DNA of 64,000 nucleotides, from assembly GCF_014297595.2 (NCBI RefSeq), contig NZ_CP060414.2:2480001-2544000 (forward strand), in the 5' to 3' direction. Below, piece after piece: positions 9,130-17,588 of the stretch. The position numbers were made by a program, and so were the translations under genes. The DNA comes from Neisseria musculi. GTDB taxonomy: Bacteria; Pseudomonadota; Gammaproteobacteria; Burkholderiales; Neisseriaceae. How positions within the stretch are numbered: the stretch's first letter is position 1; every line of letters begins with the position of its first letter. The notes under the pieces are model-generated. The model saw only the letters and a program-made list of their open reading frames with translations. It was not told the DNA's origin and ran no database searches.

Positions 9130-9825
9130 ATGGACAACCTCTCTTTTTCCATCCGCAATTTAACCGTTTCCGCCCGCAGTAAAATCCTGCTGCGGGTGGA
9201 GGCTTTGGATATTCCGTACGGCTGCCACACCGCCGTAATCGGCCCCAACGGCGTGGGCAAATCCACCCTGCTCAAAGCCTTAATCGGGCAGGCGGGGCAA
9301 GGAGAAATTACTTTGTTCGGGCAGGCCGTCGCCCCGCAGCTGAAACAGAGCAAGGTGGCTTGGGTGGGGCAGCACGGCAGCTACCGGATGCCGCTGAGTG
9401 TGCACGAATACATCACATTGGGGCAGAAAAGCAGCGGTAAGCTGTTTCAGACGGCCGCACCGCTGCCGCCTGCGGCACAAGAGCTGCTTGAAGTGTTCGA
9501 CTTGGCCGGTTTGCCGCACAAACGCGTCCATGATCTTTCCGGCGGCGAGCAACAGCGCGCCAACATTGTGCGCGCCCTGCTGCAAAACGCCCCCGTGCTG
9601 CTGCTCGACGAGCCGTGCAACCACCTCGATATCCGCCACCAACACAGCCTGATGCGCTACCTCAACCGCCAAACGCAGCGTTTCAGCGTACTGATGGTGC
9701 TGCACGATTTGAACCTGGCCGCGCAATACGCGCAGCATATTGTATTGCTCAACCAGGGCAGGGTTATCGCCGCAGGCGCGCCCAAAGCCGTGATGCGGCT
9801 GGAATTGCTCGCCGAAGTGCACTAA
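9130..9825 (+). CDS. hmuV: Haem/iron(III)-siderophore ABC transporter ATP-binding protein
   Basis: This 231-residue ABC ATPase belongs to the FecE/HmuV group and would energise the FecCD-type permease encoded just upstream. Walker A (GPNGVGKST) lies near residue 40, the signature LSGGEQQR near 139, Walker B (VLLLDEP) near 158 and the H-loop (VLHDLN) near 192; all are intact. A DUS occurs in-frame inside the gene at about 9446. Because the permease is truncated and the binding protein is missing, the ATPase has no complete partner here, so it is probably functionally orphaned. Confidence 0.9.
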   Translation: MDNLSFSIRNLTVSARSKILLRVEALDIPYGCHTAVIGPNGVGKSTLLKALIGQAGQGEITLFGQAVAPQLKQSKVAWVGQHGSYRMPLSVHEYITLGQKSSGKLFQTAAPLPPAAQELLEVFDLAGLPHKRVHDLSGGEQQRANIVRALLQNAPVLLLDEPCNHLDIRHQHSLMRYLNRQTQRFSVLMVLHDLNLAAQYAQHIVLLNQGRVIAAGAPKAVMRLELLAEVH

Positions 9826-10170
9826 TGGCCGATACGGCGCATGTGCGGCGGCGGGCAGGTTTATTTCAGCAGTTGAGCAAACGGGAAAACCGGCCAAACC
9901 CAAGGCCGTCTGAAACATTCAGACGGCGCCGCTATCGCGAGCCCGCTTTATTTTTTCAGCACCGGTCGGTGTAGACCGCCGGTGGCAAAGGAAGGCATAG
10001 AACCGGCCCTGCCGCCGCCTGCGGCCTGCAAAACCATTTCAGCACCGCAGAAACCGCTTTCCTTTTGGAAATTGGGTTTCACTGCCCGAGTATCCACAAC
10101 CGGCTCAAATTAAGCAATCATATTCTAAAGCCGTTTGAAGCCATGTTAAACCGTTTCAGACGGCCTTATT

Positions 10171-10196
10171 GCCCCCCTGTGAAAGGGGGGCGTTTT
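10171..10196 (+). terminator. Rho-independent terminator-like hairpin
   Basis: GCCCCCC, TGTGAAA, GGGGGGC is followed by GTTTTT. It is a strong stem-loop with a short U-run, reading rightward after the haem locus. Confidence 0.6.
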
Positions 10197-10548
10197 TACA
10201 TTTTGTTTCTTAGCAAATCTTTGGGTGTCGGGAAGGGGTGGGGTGTTGCACTTTTATGTTGAAACAATGGGTTGGTGATTTTTTGTGTGTTTGGGAGTTT
10301 TGCGGTTTTGCTCTTTCGGCACTTTTGGCAACTCAAACATTCCCAAACGGCTTTTCGGGCAAAAAGCGAAAAGTGTAAATAAGCACCGGATTTTTCTACT
10401 CTCGGGGTTTGGGCAAAAATTTTTTGCAAGGCAGTTTGAAATGAAGGCTGTTGGAACTGTTTGAAGATTTTGTTTCTGCGCAGTTTGGGCGGCCAAACGT
10501 TTGGTATTCGGGCATGGGTTTAATCGATACTTCAATATTTTCATCTGT

Positions 10549-10568
10549 ATTCCCGCCTGCGCGGGAAT
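10549..10568. repeat. dRS3 repeat
   Basis: ATTCCC, GCCTGCGC, GGGAAT matches the 20-bp neisserial dRS3 consensus (ATTCCC, eight bases, GGGAAT) exactly. dRS3 elements flank repeat arrays and serve as filamentous-prophage insertion targets in neisseriae. Confidence 0.85.
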
Positions 10569-10595
10569 GGCGGCATTGGTGCTTTTCAGGCGGCC

Positions 10596-12266
10596 TTAAG
10601 GTGTTTTGGCAACGGCTGCGGCCTTTTTCAGCAATGCGAAGCCTTCTGTTTTGTTGCGCGGGCGTGCGCCCTCCCACAGCAGATGCCAGCCTTCGGGGGC
10701 GGGGCTGCCTTTGGGCTGCTGCACCAGCCGGTAGGCGCATGAAGTATCGTTTACGCGCAGTTGAAGGGTGCCGTATTGCTGCCATACGATGCGGGCGGTG
10801 GCGGCTCCGGCATCTATGCCCACGCAGCTTGTGCCTTCTGCGAGGGCGGTTTTCACTGCGGCGGGCAGGGCGGCTTCCATCTGCCGAACCACGGGGGCGT
10901 GGCTTTTGGCGGCATCGAGCCAGGGTAGAAACAGGGTCATCATTAACGCCCACACCAGCGTTACTCCGGCCGCCCAGTTGGTAACGGCCTGCCGCCCTCG
11001 GATGTGTTTGCGGGTAATCGCCCACAGCCACACGGGTGTGAACGATACGGCTACCAGCATGGGTATGGTGTCGATGTCGGGAATGTAGTGGGGGCTGAAA
11101 TAATGGGAGCGTTCGGCCAGTTTGGCCGGCCAGCCGTAGTTCATGGCGAAGAAGCCCAGCCATAAAAATACGGCAAACAGGCCGAAAGCCATGATGCCGA
11201 ACCAGTTGATGAATGCTGCTGCGCCACGCCGCAGGCCGTCAAGCTGCGCTGCGCCGAGCAGGGCGAGAGGGGGCAGCAGCCAAACCAGGTGGTCGGGGTG
11301 GCGGTGGGGGGTGAGTGTGAGCAGCAGGGTTGCTGTGGTGAGCCAAAATACGGCGAGTACGCCCCAGCGTTGTTGCAGCAGGCGGGTGCGGGAGGCTGTC
11401 CAGGCGGCCAGCGGCCAGGCGGGAAAGGCAAACCACAGCAGGTTTTTCAGGTAATAGGGCAGCGAAAAGGCCGTCTGAAAACTTTGTGTGCCGCCGAATG
11501 CGCCGAAGGCGTGGTGGTGCAGCCAGATGTGGAAGGCGGCTTCGTTGGTTTTCAGCAGCGCGAAGGGGTAAACCGGCAGCAGCGGCAGGGCAACGGCAAA
11601 TGCGCCCACCAGCGTGAGAGAGTAGCGTTTGAACTGCCAGCAGGGATGGGCTGCCAATGCGGCGGCGGCCAGCATCAGCGCGGCAGGCAGCAGCAGCCCG
11701 GCCGACACCGACAGCAACACCCAGCCGCCGCCCAGCATCAGTGCGGCCATAATCACGTGTGTCTGCGCCAGCGAGAATCCGTACAGACACATGGCGAGCG
11801 CGGCAAATACCACCGATTGGCTGCCGAGAAAGTGTGCCATGGTAATCAGGCCGGTGCAGCCGATTAAAATCAGCGCCACGCTGCGCCCTTGATGGCGGCC
11901 GAGCAGACGGAATCCCGCGCTGCCGCAGCAAAACAGGCCGAGTGCGGTGAACAATACGCTGGCGAAACGGGCGGCGGAATAGGCATCGGCCGCCCAGGGT
12001 GAGAGCAGCTGCTCAAACCATGCGGCAACCCACAGATACACGGGCGACACGTTGAAATAGGGCTGCCCGAGCACGGTGGGCAGCCATGCGGAGCCGCCGT
12101 CTGAAAAGGCTTCTATGGCGGTGAACACGGCGGGTTCGGCGGGGTTCCACAGGTTGCGTGAAAAAATGCCCGGCCACAGCCATGCAAAAGCCAGCAGCAG
12201 CAACAGCCAGGGTTTTTCACCTGTTGGGGCGGGAGGTTGGGATTCGGGCGGGGTGTAGGTCAGCAT
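10596..12266 (-). CDS. Glycosyltransferase family 39-like integral membrane protein
   Basis: This 556-residue protein resembles the ArnT/PMT-type GT39 family, which transfers sugars from lipid-phosphate donors on the periplasmic side. After a short proline-rich N-terminus it has roughly 11-12 hydrophobic helices spread to about residue 420, then a soluble C-terminal part of about 130 residues. The N-terminal acidic loop NLWNPAEPAVF is in the position of the family's donor-binding/catalytic loop. The substrate is unknown; lipid A or a glycan are possibilities by family only. It is transcribed alone on the minus strand, with long gene-free DNA on both sides. Confidence 0.75.
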   Translation of the reverse strand: MLTYTPPESQPPAPTGEKPWLLLLLAFAWLWPGIFSRNLWNPAEPAVFTAIEAFSDGGSAWLPTVLGQPYFNVSPVYLWVAAWFEQLLSPWAADAYSAARFASVLFTALGLFCCGSAGFRLLGRHQGRSVALILIGCTGLITMAHFLGSQSVVFAALAMCLYGFSLAQTHVIMAALMLGGGWVLLSVSAGLLLPAALMLAAAALAAHPCWQFKRYSLTLVGAFAVALPLLPVYPFALLKTNEAAFHIWLHHHAFGAFGGTQSFQTAFSLPYYLKNLLWFAFPAWPLAAWTASRTRLLQQRWGVLAVFWLTTATLLLTLTPHRHPDHLVWLLPPLALLGAAQLDGLRRGAAAFINWFGIMAFGLFAVFLWLGFFAMNYGWPAKLAERSHYFSPHYIPDIDTIPMLVAVSFTPVWLWAITRKHIRGRQAVTNWAAGVTLVWALMMTLFLPWLDAAKSHAPVVRQMEAALPAAVKTALAEGTSCVGIDAGAATARIVWQQYGTLQLRVNDTSCAYRLVQQPKGSPAPEGWHLLWEGARPRNKTEGFALLKKAAAVAKTP

Positions 12267-12831
12267 GGGGCGGCAGATGGAGAGTGAAACGGTTTAAGTG
12301 TAGCAAATAATTAACGGCACGGGATAGTGAGCCGTTGCAGGGATAAGGTTTGTCGTGCCTGTCATTTCCGGCGCGGGGTGCAGCAATACCGTAATGGAAA
12401 CGGGGGCGGGTTCACCATGACGGCATGGTGGCAGGAGCGGCAGTTTGTGCTGCTTGCGGGCTATGAAAGGCCGGAATTTTGCAAAAATAAGCCGGCCGGC
12501 TTAAATAACGGCAGCGTTGGTTTGCTTTGCGGCGCAGCCTGCAGCTTATCGCGTTGTGCTTGATTTTATTGGATTGGCTTGTAACTTAGGCCGTCTGAAA
12601 AAAACAGCGGTCTGTATCGGATTGGGGGAGATATTGCGCAGAACCGGAAAACGGTATCCGCACAATATGCAGCGCCGGCACCGCACATTGAAACCTTATT
12701 GGGCAAGGTGCAGGCAATATCCGCGCCACGCGATGCGGCAGTGGACACAGGGAGCGGGCAAACACGGGTTTCAGACGGCCCCGGCTTTATTGGCAAACCC
12801 ACCTCGGTTCAACTTTGCCTGCGACACGCTG
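12267..12831. other. Intergenic region without a gene
   Basis: This 565-bp gap between the GT39 gene and hemN contains DUS copies (about 12588 and 12770) and no supported gene. The short ORFs across it have no coherent start, ribosome site or family resemblance. Confidence 0.6.
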
Positions 12832-14238
12832 CTAAACCGTTTTGGAATATTGCGCCGTGGTTTCTTTATGGCGCAAGTGGTAGTCGAACACCATGGCAAT
12901 GTTGCGGATTAAGAACCGTCCTTTGGGCGTAATCTGCAGGCCGTGCGGTTTGACTGCCAGCAGGCCGAGTTCGGCCAACTGCCGCAAATCTGCCAGCTCG
13001 GTTTGGAAATAATGGGCAAACGAGATGCCGAACATATGTTCATACACTCGGAAATCTAAGGTGAAACGGCACATCAGATCTTGAATGATGTTGCGCCGCA
13101 ATAAGTCGTCCTGGTTGAGGCGGTAGCCGCGCATCACGGGCAGGCGGCCGGCATCGATGGCGGCATAGTAAGCATCGATATCGCGCTCGTTCTGCACATA
13201 AGTGTTGGCGGTTTTGCCGATAGAGGATACACCCAGGGCAATCAGATCGCAGTCGGCATAAGTGGAATAACCCTGGAAATTGCGTTGCAGACGGCCTTCT
13301 TTCAAGGCGCGTGAAAGCTCGTCGCCGGGCTTGGCGAAATGATCCATGCCGATAAACACATAACCGCGTGCGGTGAGTGTTTGTACGGCGTATTGCAGAA
13401 TATCGAGTTTTTCTTCGCTGCCGGGCACGGCTTCGGTGTCGATGCGGCGCTGCGGCTTGAAAATATGCGGCAGATGGGCATAGTGGTAGAGCGCCAGGCG
13501 GTCGGGGTCGAGCGAAAGCACGGTTTCGAGAGTGGGCTTGATGCTTTCGATAGACTGGTGCGGCAGGCCGTAAATCAAATCCACGCTTACTGATTTGAAG
13601 CCCGCTTCGCGTGCAGCATCGACCACTTCGCGTGTTTCTTCAACGGTTTGCACGCGGTTGACCGCTTGTTGCACTTTAGGGTCGAAATCCTGAATGCCCA
13701 CACTCATGCGGTTGAAGCCCAAGCGGCCCAAATGCAGTACGGTTTCACGGCTGACTTTGCGCGGGTCGATTTCTATCGAATATTCCCCGCCGGGAACCAA
13801 GTCGAAATAACGCCGTATCATCGCAAAAACGCGCTCCAACTGGCCGTCGCTCAAAAACGTGGGCGTGCCTCCGCCGAAGTGCAGTTGGGCCAGCTGGTGG
13901 CGGCCGTTCAGATGCGGGGCGAGCAGCGCCATCTCTTTTTCGAGATATTCGATATAGGCATCGGCGCGGGATTTGTCTTTCGTGATGATTTTGTTGCAGC
14001 CGCAGTAATAGCAGATGGTGTTGCAGAAAGGAATGTGGATATAAAGCGACAAGGGCTTGTTTAAGGCCCCTGCGTTTCGCGCCTCAAGCGATTTTATATA
14101 ATCGGTTTCGCTAAAGCTGCCGTGAAAGCGGTCGGCAGTTGGATAGGAAGTGTAGCGGGGGCCGCTGGAAGGCAGCGAGGCAATCAGCCTGCGGTCGAAT
14201 TCGGTTTCGGTGTGGTTATGTATATTTATAATTTTCAT
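12832..14238 (-). CDS. hemN: Oxygen-independent coproporphyrinogen III oxidase
   Basis: This 468-residue radical SAM enzyme decarboxylates coproporphyrinogen III to protoporphyrinogen IX under low oxygen. The iron-sulfur motif PFCNTICYYCGC gives C72, C76 and C79, with the extra cysteine at 81 typical of true HemN. The N-terminal PRYTSYPTADRF segment is the other HemN hallmark, which separates it from HemW, and the C-terminal HemN domain is present. It is divergent from fnr, and a palindromic FNR site lies between them, fitting anaerobic induction. Confidence 0.97.
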   Translation of the reverse strand: MKIINIHNHTETEFDRRLIASLPSSGPRYTSYPTADRFHGSFSETDYIKSLEARNAGALNKPLSLYIHIPFCNTICYYCGCNKIITKDKSRADAYIEYLEKEMALLAPHLNGRHQLAQLHFGGGTPTFLSDGQLERVFAMIRRYFDLVPGGEYSIEIDPRKVSRETVLHLGRLGFNRMSVGIQDFDPKVQQAVNRVQTVEETREVVDAAREAGFKSVSVDLIYGLPHQSIESIKPTLETVLSLDPDRLALYHYAHLPHIFKPQRRIDTEAVPGSEEKLDILQYAVQTLTARGYVFIGMDHFAKPGDELSRALKEGRLQRNFQGYSTYADCDLIALGVSSIGKTANTYVQNERDIDAYYAAIDAGRLPVMRGYRLNQDDLLRRNIIQDLMCRFTLDFRVYEHMFGISFAHYFQTELADLRQLAELGLLAVKPHGLQITPKGRFLIRNIAMVFDYHLRHKETTAQYSKTV

Positions 14239-14290
14239 TAAATGGTTTTCTTGATTCGGGGGTAGATAGGCAAATCAAAGGTAGTTTGAT

Positions 14291-14361
14291 AGAATATCCG
14301 CACTATCATAAACAAGCCTTGACCGGAGTCAATAGTCCTTAAGTCGCGGCTCTACTATATA
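14291..14361. promoter_or_regulatory. Divergent hemN/fnr control region with FNR site
   Basis: TTGACCGGAGTCAA at 14319-14332 is a perfect palindrome and differs from the FNR consensus TTGATNNNNATCAA only at the fifth base of each half. On the minus strand TATTCT (14291-14296) is a good -10 for hemN. On the plus strand CTATATAA (14355-14362) can be a -10 for fnr. Both inferred start points lie about 41 bp from the palindrome centre, the class II activator position. The palindrome is seen; regulation is inferred. Confidence 0.7.
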
Positions 14362-14401
14362 AATGATAAATGGAAGTTGCTTAGAAGAAAAGGTGCCTGC
14401 C

Positions 14402-15136
14402 ATGCCTGCACACACTGCCCAGCATCAGATGAAAACGCTGTGTTCAACATGTTCCTTGCGCGAACTGTGCCTGCCTGTTGGGTTGATGCCGACCGAATTT
14501 GCCCAGTTGGATACCGTTATCCGCCAAAGCCGCCGTTTGAAAAAAGGCGAATATCTCTTTCGCGCAGGCGAGCCTTTTGCTTCTTTGTTTGCCATTCGTA
14601 CAGGCTTTTTCAAAACCACTATCGCCAGTCAGGACGGGCGCGACCAGGTAACCGGTTTTTTTATGTCGGGCGAGCTGATCGGCATGGACGGCATCTGTAC
14701 GCAGACCCACAGTTGCGATGCCGTGGCGTTGGAAGACAGCGAGGTGTGCGAGCTTCCGTTTCTGCATATGGAAGAATTGGGGCAGAATATTCCCAGCCTT
14801 CAAAACCATTTTTTCCGCTTGATGAGCCGGGAAATCGTGCGTGACCAGGGGGTGATGCTGCTGTTGGGAAATATGCGCGCCGAAGAGCGGTTGGCGGCTT
14901 TTTTGCTCAATCTCTCCGGTCGTCTGTATGCCCGCGGTTTTGCTGCCAATGACTTCATTTTGCGGATGTCGCGCGAAGAAATCGGCAGTTATTTGGGGCT
15001 GAAGCTGGAAACCGTCAGCCGCACCCTGTCGAAATTTCATCACGAAGGGCTGATTTTGGTCGAACACAAACACATTAAAATCTTACAGCCGCAAGTGCTG
15101 AAGAAAATGGTTTCCGGTTGCGAGCATGCCGTATAG
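14402..15136 (+). CDS. fnr: FNR oxygen-sensing transcription regulator
   Basis: This 244-residue CRP/FNR-family regulator activates anaerobic genes when it carries a [4Fe-4S] cluster. I use the ATG at 14402, giving MPAHTAQHQMKTLC, because it matches the family N-terminus; an upstream ATG at 14363 adds 13 atypical residues. Ligand cysteines are at 14, 17 and 23 (CSTCSLRELC) and 116 (EVCELPF). The C-terminal helix-turn-helix (SREEIGSYLGLKLETVSR) has the FNR-type E-SR recognition helix. It is divergent from hemN. Confidence 0.95.
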   Translation: MPAHTAQHQMKTLCSTCSLRELCLPVGLMPTEFAQLDTVIRQSRRLKKGEYLFRAGEPFASLFAIRTGFFKTTIASQDGRDQVTGFFMSGELIGMDGICTQTHSCDAVALEDSEVCELPFLHMEELGQNIPSLQNHFFRLMSREIVRDQGVMLLLGNMRAEERLAAFLLNLSGRLYARGFAANDFILRMSREEIGSYLGLKLETVSRTLSKFHHEGLILVEHKHIKILQPQVLKKMVSGCEHAV

Positions 15137-15165
15137 GCATTTGAAATCAACCATTAACAGAAAGC

Positions 15166-15198
15166 AGGCCGTCTGAAAAATGCTGTTTCAGACGGCCT
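15166..15198. terminator. Inverted DUS pair between fnr and cysB
   Basis: AGGCCGTCTGAAA and TTTCAGACGGCCT with a short loop lie between the convergent ends of fnr and cysB and can terminate both. Confidence 0.75.
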
Positions 15199-15205
15199 TT
15201 GCCTT

Positions 15206-15241
15206 TCAATATGTTCAATCAAGTCAATATGTTCAATCAAG
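15206..15241. repeat. Perfect 18-bp tandem duplication at the cysB stop
   Basis: TCAATATGTTCAATCAAG occurs twice back to back (15206-15223, 15224-15241), ending two bases before the cysB stop codon. Confidence 0.9.
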
Positions 15242-15243
15242 AT

Positions 15244-16194
15244 TCAGATGGAAAAATCTTCTTCAATCGGCGCGTATAATATTTTATCTATCTGCATACG
15301 GGTTAGTTTGGGGGAGAACAAATTAATGAATTCATAGGTATAGCCGCGCAGATAAGTATCAGGCCGCAGCGCGATGTAGGTGTGGGAAGGCTCGAACAAG
15401 TGCGATGCATCGATTAGGTGCAAATCCCCGTCTGTTTTACCGTCATAAGCCATTTTTGCCATTAAGCCTACGCCCAAGCCCAGCCGTACATAGGTTTTCA
15501 ACACATCTGTATCGGCCGAAGATAAAGCCACAGCGGGCAAATCCAGCCGGGCCTTTTGGAATGCACGGGCGATATTGTTGTTGTGGTTAAGGGCAAATTC
15601 ATAAGTTACCAGCGGAAAAGCTGCCAAATCTTCAATTGTCAGCGGATGGCGGCAGTCCAAGAGCGGGTGGCCGTCCGGTACGATTGCCGCATATGTCCAT
15701 GTTTCGCAGGACAGTTTTCTCAATTCGCCGCTTTCCTCCGATGTTTCGGTGGCAATGGCAAAGTCGGCGTTGCCGCTTAGCACCATTTGGGCAAGTGTAT
15801 CAGGGCTGCCCTGCTTGATGGTCAGGCGCACTTTGGGGTAACGCTGCACAAATTCAGCCACAATGGCAGGCAACGCATAGCGTGCCTGCGTGTGGGTGGT
15901 GGCGATGGTCAGCGGGCCGCTGTCGTGTCCGGTAAACTCACTGCCGATATTTTTAATATTCTGCACATCGTGCAAAATCCGCTCGGACAGTTCCAAAACC
16001 ACTTTGCCGGGCTGGGAAACCGAAACTACGCGCTTACCGCTGCGGATAAAAATCTGTATTCCCAATTCTTCTTCCAGCAGTCTGATTTGCTTGGAAATGC
16101 CGGGTTGCGATGTAAACAGAGCCTCGGCAGCTTCAGACACATTCAGATTGTGGCGGTAAACTTCGAGTGCGTAGCGTAATTGCTGTAATTTCAT
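15244..16194 (-). CDS. cysB: CysB-type LysR transcription regulator
   Basis: This 316-residue LysR-family protein controls sulfate assimilation and cysteine synthesis, responding to O-acetylserine or N-acetylserine. I start it at ATG 16194 (MKLQQLRYALEVYRHNLN), the standard CysB N-terminus; an upstream frame to 16248 is atypical. The helix-turn-helix covers about residues 18-40 (NVSEAAEALFTSQPGISKQI). The effector domain carries TTHTQARYALP, where CysB binds inducer, and the ending resembles other neisserial CysB proteins. No cys genes lie next to it here. Confidence 0.9.
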   Translation of the reverse strand: MKLQQLRYALEVYRHNLNVSEAAEALFTSQPGISKQIRLLEEELGIQIFIRSGKRVVSVSQPGKVVLELSERILHDVQNIKNIGSEFTGHDSGPLTIATTHTQARYALPAIVAEFVQRYPKVRLTIKQGSPDTLAQMVLSGNADFAIATETSEESGELRKLSCETWTYAAIVPDGHPLLDCRHPLTIEDLAAFPLVTYEFALNHNNNIARAFQKARLDLPAVALSSADTDVLKTYVRLGLGVGLMAKMAYDGKTDGDLHLIDASHLFEPSHTYIALRPDTYLRGYTYEFINLFSPKLTRMQIDKILYAPIEEDFSI

Positions 16195-16650
16195 CTTAAA
16201 AAAGCCAAGAAAAACCAAGCGGCGGAGCTTGTGGATTCTGTACGACAAAGGGCTGCCAATTTAGCACATTTTGGCAAAATCTGCCCGGTTGCCCCACTGA
16301 AGGGCTTAAAGTTTTTGTTTTTTAATAAACAATCTTTTATTGATATTGAACAGTCATGAGTGCAGAGTGGTGCTGATTGTTGTTTATGTGCAACGGGATT
16401 GGCGTATAAATGTTGTTTTGCTTGCCAATGAATGACACGGGCTTGATTTTTCGGCATGATTTAGAAATGGGAAGCGGGTCTTTGCCGTTGTGCGCGGGCA
16501 GTTGTGTATTGACAGTTTGCCCTCCGTTTCTTTATAGTGCAAACTGATATATCCGATTTGCCGCCGTTTACAACAGTGGCCTGTATATTGGTGATTTGCA
16601 GCGGCTACGCTCTGCGCCCGTTGTATAACAATCTTTGATGAGGGAATAAA
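16195..16650. other. Intergenic region between cysB and rmpM
   Basis: This 456-bp gap contains no gene. It holds the divergent promoter areas of cysB and rmpM. The rmpM promoter at 16509-16538 is the only element I can identify. Confidence 0.6.
16509..16538 (+). promoter_or_regulatory. Likely rmpM promoter
   Basis: A consensus -35 TTGACA (16509-16514) is followed after 18 bp by TATAGT (16533-16538). It is near consensus, as expected for an abundant outer-membrane protein, and leaves a leader of about 105 bases. Confidence 0.7.
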
Positions 16651-17391
16651 ATGACCAAACAGCTGAAATTAAGCACCTTGTTTGTTGCCTTGGTTGCTTC
16701 AGGTACCGCAATGGCCAGTGAGGCGCATACCAAACACGGTTATACCGTTGACCGCGAACAAACCATCGTCCGCAACAACTATGGCGAGTGCTGGAAAAAT
16801 ACCTATTTCGATAAAGAAACCCAAGGCCGCATCGAGTGTGGCGATGCTACTCCGGTAGCTACCGCCCCCCAATACGCCGATGAAACCGTTTCTCTGTCTG
16901 CCAACACCCTGTTCGGCTTCGATAAAGACAATCTGCGTCCCGAAGCTACCGAAACCCTGAACGCTTTGGCCCAGCGTTTGAGCAACACCAATGTAGAAGC
17001 CGTGCGTGTTGAGGGCCACACAGATTTTATGGGTTCCGAGCAATACAACCAAGCCCTGTCTGAGCGCCGTGCTAACGTAGTTGCCAACTACTTGGTAGGT
17101 CAAGGCGTTGCTTCCAATAAGATTTCCGCCGTTGGTTTGGGCGAGTCCCAAGCACGCATGACTGCTTCTTGCGAAGCCGAAGTTGCCAACTTAGGTAAAA
17201 AAGTTTCCAAAGCCAAAAAACGTACTGCTCTGATTGCATGTATCGAGCCTGACCGCCGTGTAGATGTTAAGATCCGTACGCTGGTAACCAAACAGGTTGC
17301 TCCGGGTCAGGTTGAGGGCGAGCGCCCTGCTTCTGAAGAAGGTTGGATTCCCGGCCCCGCTTCCAAATATCACGGCTACACCCGTCCTTAA
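16651..17391 (+). CDS. rmpM: RmpM (reduction-modifiable, class 4) OmpA-family outer-membrane protein
   Basis: This 246-residue protein tethers porins to peptidoglycan. A signal peptide ends at TAMA-S (about residue 22), followed by a short neisserial N-terminal region with a cysteine pair ([10 protein letters not shown]...RIECGD). The OmpA-like peptidoglycan-binding domain runs from about residue 85 to 215, with [23 protein letters not shown] and the DRRVDVKI ending. Another cysteine pair (ASCEAE and IACIEPD) sits in that domain. A GAGGG ribosome site precedes the ATG. Codon use suggests high expression, and a strong terminator follows. Confidence 0.95.
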   Translation: MTKQLKLSTLFVALVASGTAMASEAHTKHGYTVDREQTIVRNNYGECWKNTYFDKETQGRIECGDATPVATAPQYADETVSLSANTLFGFDKDNLRPEATETLNALAQRLSNTNVEAVRVEGHTDFMGSEQYNQALSERRANVVANYLVGQGVASNKISAVGLGESQARMTASCEAEVANLGKKVSKAKKRTALIACIEPDRRVDVKIRTLVTKQVAPGQVEGERPASEEGWIPGPASKYHGYTRP

Positions 17392-17411
17392 TCAACTGAA
17401 AGTTGAAGAGC

Positions 17412-17435
17412 AAACCCCGCTTCGGCGGGGTTTTG
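17412..17435 (+). terminator. rmpM terminator
   Basis: AAACCCCGC, TTC, GGCGGGGTTTT is a strong GC stem with a U-run, 20 bp after the rmpM stop. Confidence 0.9.
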
Positions 17436-17588
17436 TGTTAAAGGAGACAGTATGGTTTGAGGGTAAACGGTTTATAATGATTTACCGAATCGGGATTCGA
17501 ACGGGGATGTTTGGTTGCAGAGCAGTTGCTTGTTACGCCGGGTGATTGGCCGGGCTCCTGTTTTTTCAGACGGCCTGACGATTATTTT

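Larger units (their letters stand above)
9826..10595. other. Intergenic region without a gene
   Basis: This 770-bp stretch has no ORF with recognisable coding character. It holds an inverted DUS pair (about 9903-9927), a GC-rich segment with CCTGCCGCCGCCTGCGG that resembles degenerate Correia-like sequence, a hairpin with T-run at 10171-10196 and a dRS3 repeat at 10549-10568. Confidence 0.6.

Noticed and set aside
10254..10544. A 96-codon minus-strand frame in the gap before the GT39 gene
   Set aside because: It has basic low-complexity content, no ribosome site and no recognisable family. It is treated as non-coding.
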